A stretch of DNA of 64,000 nt from Henckelia pumila (lineage: Eukaryota > Streptophyta > Magnoliopsida > Lamiales > Gesneriaceae), in assembly GCF_033568475.1 (NCBI RefSeq), contig NC_133122.1:16186763-16250762 (forward strand), given 5' to 3'. The notes below the pieces were generated by a model that worked only from the letters and a program-made list of their open reading frames with translations, had not been told where the DNA came from and did no database searches. Below, one piece after another: positions 60,049-64,000 of the stretch. Made by a program: the position numbers and the translations under genes. The stretch's first letter is position 1; each line of letters begins with the position of its first letter.

Positions 60049-60302
60049 TGTTGAAAAATATTATTATTATTAATATTATGTTGAATATTGAGTTGTAAAA
60101 TATGAAAAATTAGTTTGTGATGATGTAGATGATGATGTATTTATTTTTGGACTAATCTCAAATGTGAATTTATAAATAAGTCTTCATTTGTGATGAAAAA
60201 TACAATTGAGTTGAGAGAAAAATATTATAAAATGTAGAGTTTGATATATTTTGAATTTTGAAGTATTTACTTTTTACCGTAAATTTTTACTTTTTCACAA
60301 CA
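60049..60302 (+). repeat. Right LTR of copia element 2
   Basis: 254 bp, preceded by AAGGGGGAG. Relative to the left LTR nearly all changes are G to A or C to T. Confidence 0.88.
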
Positions 60303-60745
60303 ATTAAAAAATTATTAACACCAGAAAGAAACCACTAAACATCACGGGATTCATTCAGGATTTGGGCTTGTGGTGAAAAGTCCATTTTCCCTTTTTTCGT
60401 GATTGGTGATTATTAACATACCTAGATGTGAAAAATAAATGAACCAATATAAAAATTTAAATATTCATTTGATTAAATATGACATTTTCACCCATTAAAT
60501 TTGTCGTGAGTAGCTTACGTTCTACGGAATGCCCAATTAACGGGAACATGCAAAAACTAATATCTTAATTAGGTAATAAAAAAAATAAAGAAAGAAAGAT
60601 TAGTAGCGATCCACAGTTGATAATATCTAAAACTTGCTTCATCTGATGTTACAAATTATAATAGAACAAGCTACCAACATAAAATCTCACAATGATTTAT
60701 AAAAAGCTTCAACCTTGATGCAGATTGCTCAAAATAAATGCAGAA
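60303..60745. other. 3' flank of the LIF2-like gene
   Basis: AT-rich. It should contain the 3' untranslated region of the leftward hnRNP-like gene. No other feature is seen. Confidence 0.5.
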
Positions 60746-63700
60746 TTAATATGGATTATACCGACTGCGCCCACGGCCACTGTCACCACCACGTCGACCG
60801 CCACTCGAACTTCCACCTGCACCACCGCTTCTGCCACCACCACCTCTTTGCTGTGGCTGTGGGGTGAGTGGCTGTACTCCAGGTTGTTGCCTACACAGAG
60901 CAGCATAGTTTCATGAAAGAACAGCACAACAAAACTAAAACATACGTTTAATTAAAACGGCATATGTCTGCAATCTACTGATGATATGCTGGGTGAATAC
61001 TTGTCCAATAAATAATCTATTCATTTTCTTTTAATTTTTATTGAATGGTTCCTATGTTTTAATTTATTTATTGTAATGGCTATGTCTGGACTTCTTGCTT
61101 ATCATCACAGGACATTTATTATGGCAAGTGCGTAAAATAAAGAAGTGATTACAACAGTAAAGAGTAATAACTAATATGACAGATTATGATGTAATTTTTG
61201 TGCGAGATAAACTATTTGTTCATCTCCAGTATCTTTTGCAACTATAAATTATTCGAGAGCATATACATTTGACAAACCCAAAAAAATTCCGATTGTCTCT
61301 CACATCGCAAATCATATATTAGGACGCAAAAAAATTTCATCATGGCGCCATTGCATTGCAACTCTAAAAATACTTGACTTACAGAACATATCCAATCCTT
61401 CCGTCGGGTAAAAGCATAGGCATCATAGACATGCCCGGGGCAGCTCCCCTTCCATAGATCAAGGGCTGCAAAAGCAGAATTCACAGCCAGTTTAACATGA
61501 TGATATGATGGATAATTGGATACTACTAATATCAGAATGGATTGGTTTGGTATCAAAATATAACTTTAAGATGATATTGAGATGAATGATCGCACATTGT
61601 GAAATGTGGCTGCTATTTCCAGAAAGCAAGTGTTAAAACACAAATATAAGTAAACAAAAAACAAAAAAATCAGCCCACGAAAAAGGGAGAAGAAAATATA
61701 GTACATCTTACTTGAGCAAAATTTGCACCAGCATATCCAGCACCTACAGCGCCGTAAGGGGATCCAATCAAACCATATCCAACATGAGGTGGATAGGTTG
61801 GGAGTATAGCTGCCTTATGTGAATTTGATACCATAGCATTTTTCTGCTCCGCCTGTGGCTTTGCCAGGGAGCATTCTACAACTTGACCTAATAAAACAAA
61901 ACCAAAGAAAGAATACGAACAAGCAGTAGCATCACTGTTAAGAACCTAATAGTTCAGAACCAAATACTGGAAAATACTAAGGATGAGGTTTTACCATCGA
62001 TATCATATTTCTCCGTGTTCTTCAGAGCTTTCATGGCACTTGATCTTTCCACGAAATGAACAAAACCATATCTACTTTTCTCTTGTCCTGGCTTTGCAGG
62101 AGGAAGAACTATTTTCGAAATTTTTCCATGATGTTCAAACAACTCCTTAAGCTGATCTTGTGTAACATTTTTGGGCAAGTTCTTCACATATACTGCTTTT
62201 ACCTGTACAACAAAGGGCCAGTACGTAACTATTACTCGCACAATAACTTGAAATAAGCAGGGGCAGACCTATATGGGGTCTACACGGCTGTTAATATCTA
62301 ATACATATTTATTCTTGGCTATCTTGTATTCTTCACGTTCCTTTGTACATTCCAAGTAATTACTATGACCTAATATGGAAATCTACACGTTCTTTCAGGT
62401 TCAAGAGTCTTTGCCCGATTCCAGCATGAACAGAATATTTGTTCGTTTTAGGATTTGATTGATTAGTCTTCATTACGAAAAGACAGAAATTTTGAACTGC
62501 CTTTAAGTCAGCGAGTTCTTTCACTTTGCCAGTATTTATTATTGTGGTGGTTATTTGGTGGGACTAATATAGTTAAATTCCTGTGCTTCCTTTTGTGTAC
62601 TTTGATAGGAACCTGTTTAGAGTGCCTTTTTTTAACATGAAATTATTTAGGCCCCCTAAGAAGAAAATCCTGCCACTGGCGACAAGAAACAAAGGTGTCA
62701 ACAAGTCATGAAGAGCTGAAATGACAGCAAGATCTACCAAATACGTTAGGTGTAATCATGAAAAGGTTGTGCAACTGTGACATACTAATACATTCTCTAG
62801 GACAGTACATCCTTCAACTACTAATTTCACAACCTCATTAGTAAAGGCTCCATTCTCCTTAATGCAATTAGCTCCCATGGGAAAGGATCAAAGGAAGCAA
62901 AACTGGATAAATGAAGTCCTTGCATTGATGATTACGATTTCCCCAGTTAATCAAGCACTTGTGCATACTTTGCATTTTGAACTCGTTCCCAATGATCATA
63001 CATTCAACACAATTTAACCACAGAACTATGAAGAATAAGCCTAAAACAAAGACCTGGGAAGACGACATTTCTGCACTTTTGGGATCAGCCCAGCTCACAG
63101 TTGGAGCATTGTCATCAAGCTTAAAATCAGAATTTGACATCCTCTGTCTAGAATAATCAGCACAAGCATGATTATAATACTCAACGAATGCAAATCCACG
63201 ATTCCGACCTGAATTTTGTGGATCCTACAGAAAGAAGATACATGTATTACCTGAACATTTTGCATTCAAGTAAATAAAGGACTATCTGTCACACAGGAAC
63301 AGAAATTTAGCAGTGTGATTTTAAAAGAAAGAAAGAAAGAAAGCTGTATCGAAGGAATAAACCCTCACCTTTAAAAGTTCAATGGAGATAATCCCAGGCC
63401 CTACTTTTTTCACAACCTTCTTCATATCTTCCTCTCCCCAGTTTCTGGGCACATTACCAATGAACAGCTTATGTTTTGCTTGAGATGAAGAGCATTTCAA
63501 TCTTTTTCCCTGTAAGTTTCCACGACAGAGATAAATAATACAATAATACAGATTGTATTTGACCGACCAACCACAAGAAACCCACAAGAAAGAGAATCAG
63601 CTAAGATGTTTAACAAATATTTTAAAAAAACATTAAAAAAACAAGTGTAAGTATGAGTGTGATTGGGTGTGAATTTGTGAGTGAAAAGGAAGGTAGCACT

Positions 63701-64000
63701 CATCTAACCTTCAATTCAGTACTATTAAGCTCCTTGATAGCCTTGGAAGCTAATTCCTTGGTCCTGAAAGTTACAAAAGCATATCCCTTGTTTTCATTTG
63801 AGTCCTTTCCCTTCATTATCCTCACCTGTCAATAGTACAGACAAGGCAAGCAAAATGTCGGTCAAATTAACCACATCACGCGACAAATTAAAGTATTTTA
63901 CCTCTGTAACTTCTCCGACAGATTCACAAAAGCGCTTCAGGTCATTTTCAGAAGTATCTTGAGAAATTCCACCAATATACACCTCTGAACCATGTGGAGG
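60746..64000 (-). CDS. hnRNP R/Q-like RNA-binding protein (LIF2-like, At3g52660 type), 3' part
   Basis: RNA- or chromatin-associated protein with three RRM domains. Exons in window: 63902-64000 (continues off the right edge), 63709-63825, 63369-63509, 63054-63224, 61995-62202, 61712-61887, 61383-61465, 60746-60890. All have GT-AG borders and consistent phase. RRM1 starts PPHGSEVYIGGISQDTSEND and has RNP1-like KGYAFVTF. RRM2 has HKLFIGNVPRNWGEEDMKK and RGFAFVEY. RRM3 has VKAVYVKNLPKNVTQDQLKE and YGFVHF. Then come a Pro/Gly/Tyr-rich region (YGRGAAPGMSMMPMLLPDG, RIGYVLQQPG) and an RGG-type tail ending SGRGRSRYNPY. The tail and PPAKPG / KLDDNAPTVSWAD wording fit Arabidopsis At3g52660 better than LIF2 itself (At4g00830). 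LIF2 partners the Polycomb protein LHP1; a role in splicing, RNA handling or chromatin regulation is inferred. The acidic N-terminus lies outside. Confidence 0.93.

Larger units (their letters stand above)
54501..60302 (+). mobile_element. Ty1/copia LTR retrotransposon 2 (5,802 bp, decayed fossil)
   Basis: The LTRs are 54501-54775 and 60049-60302, bounded by TGTTG...CAACA. The target duplication is GTTAA (54496-54500) against ATTAA (60303-60307). The purine tract AAGGGGGAG precedes the right LTR. CGTTATCAGCACG follows the left LTR; this is a leader seen in many plant copia elements and may pair with an internal part of initiator Met tRNA (inference). Parts in order: long AT-rich leader with tandem repeats, gag remnant with a GRGRGRG-type stretch and CCHC-like knuckle (near 56.1 kb), protease (DSGTTHTI), integrase, RT (YVDDLNIIG, near 58.9 kb) and RNase H (ending SSDLFTKALP). 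It has several breaks (about five or more) and is not whole. I count 8 substitutions plus one short array difference between the LTRs, roughly 1.2 million years at 1.3e-8 per site per year. Confidence 0.9.

Noticed and set aside
60725-60916. Plus-strand Thr-rich frame near 60.8 kb
   Set aside because: It is the antisense of the glycine/arginine-rich tail of the LIF2-like protein.

Overview
The window is nuclear DNA from a flowering plant, almost certainly a eudicot and perhaps an asterid. The evidence is split genes with GT-AG introns, AT-rich spacers full of MITEs, plant Ty1/copia elements, and plant-only gene families (FtsZ2 with a plastid leader, plastid histidine synthesis, MYB-CC, PADRE/DUF4228, plant-type alpha-carbonic anhydrase, LIF2-like hnRNP). 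I cannot fix the family or species. Exon borders were read by eye from splice sites, phase and remembered family sequence.

Layout: (1) 1-1888, minus: 5' part of FTSZ2, running off the left edge. (2) 3903-10116, minus: a complete 12-exon gene for an uncharacterised plastid membrane protein of the At5g03900 type. (3) 11726-20639, plus: a complete 8-exon HISN3 gene (histidine biosynthesis) with a 4.7-kb copia element in intron 6. (4) 21209-21706, minus: one-exon PADRE/DUF4228 gene. (5) 22314-25586: a short LTR retroelement without recognisable pol that carries an intronless copy of the N-terminal part of a PDS5C-type cohesin cofactor gene. (6) 25.6-36.5 kb: gene-poor, with nested hAT-type MITEs, a 5'-truncated LINE, another MITE and microsatellites. 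(7) 36589-38752, minus: complete MYR/PHL-type MYB-CC gene. (8) 40084-40663: a tandem TRIM (three LTRs, two inner parts). (9) 43497-45657, plus: complete alpha-carbonic anhydrase gene. (10) 47189-47965, minus: one-exon gene of the syringolide-induced 14-1-1-like family. (11) 48.3-48.9 kb: a SINE at the end of a foldback MITE. (12) 52814-54001, plus: one-exon glutaredoxin-like zinc-finger gene. (13) 54501-60302: a second, more decayed copia element. (14) 60746-64000, minus: 3' part of a LIF2-like hnRNP gene, running off the right edge.

The host genes do not form a pathway or cluster. Three encode plastid proteins (FtsZ2, At5g03900-like, HISN3), but nothing shows shared control beyond the head-to-head layout of the last two. 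The most unusual object is the PDS5-carrying LTR element. The mobile insertions are well supported by flanking duplications: CTAGA (copia 1), GATAT/AATAT (PDS5 element), GTCATCGT and GTCATGGA (nested hAT MITEs), a 9-bp GAGGTTTTG (MULE-type MITE), a perfect 14-bp repeat (LINE) and a 13/14-bp repeat (SINE).
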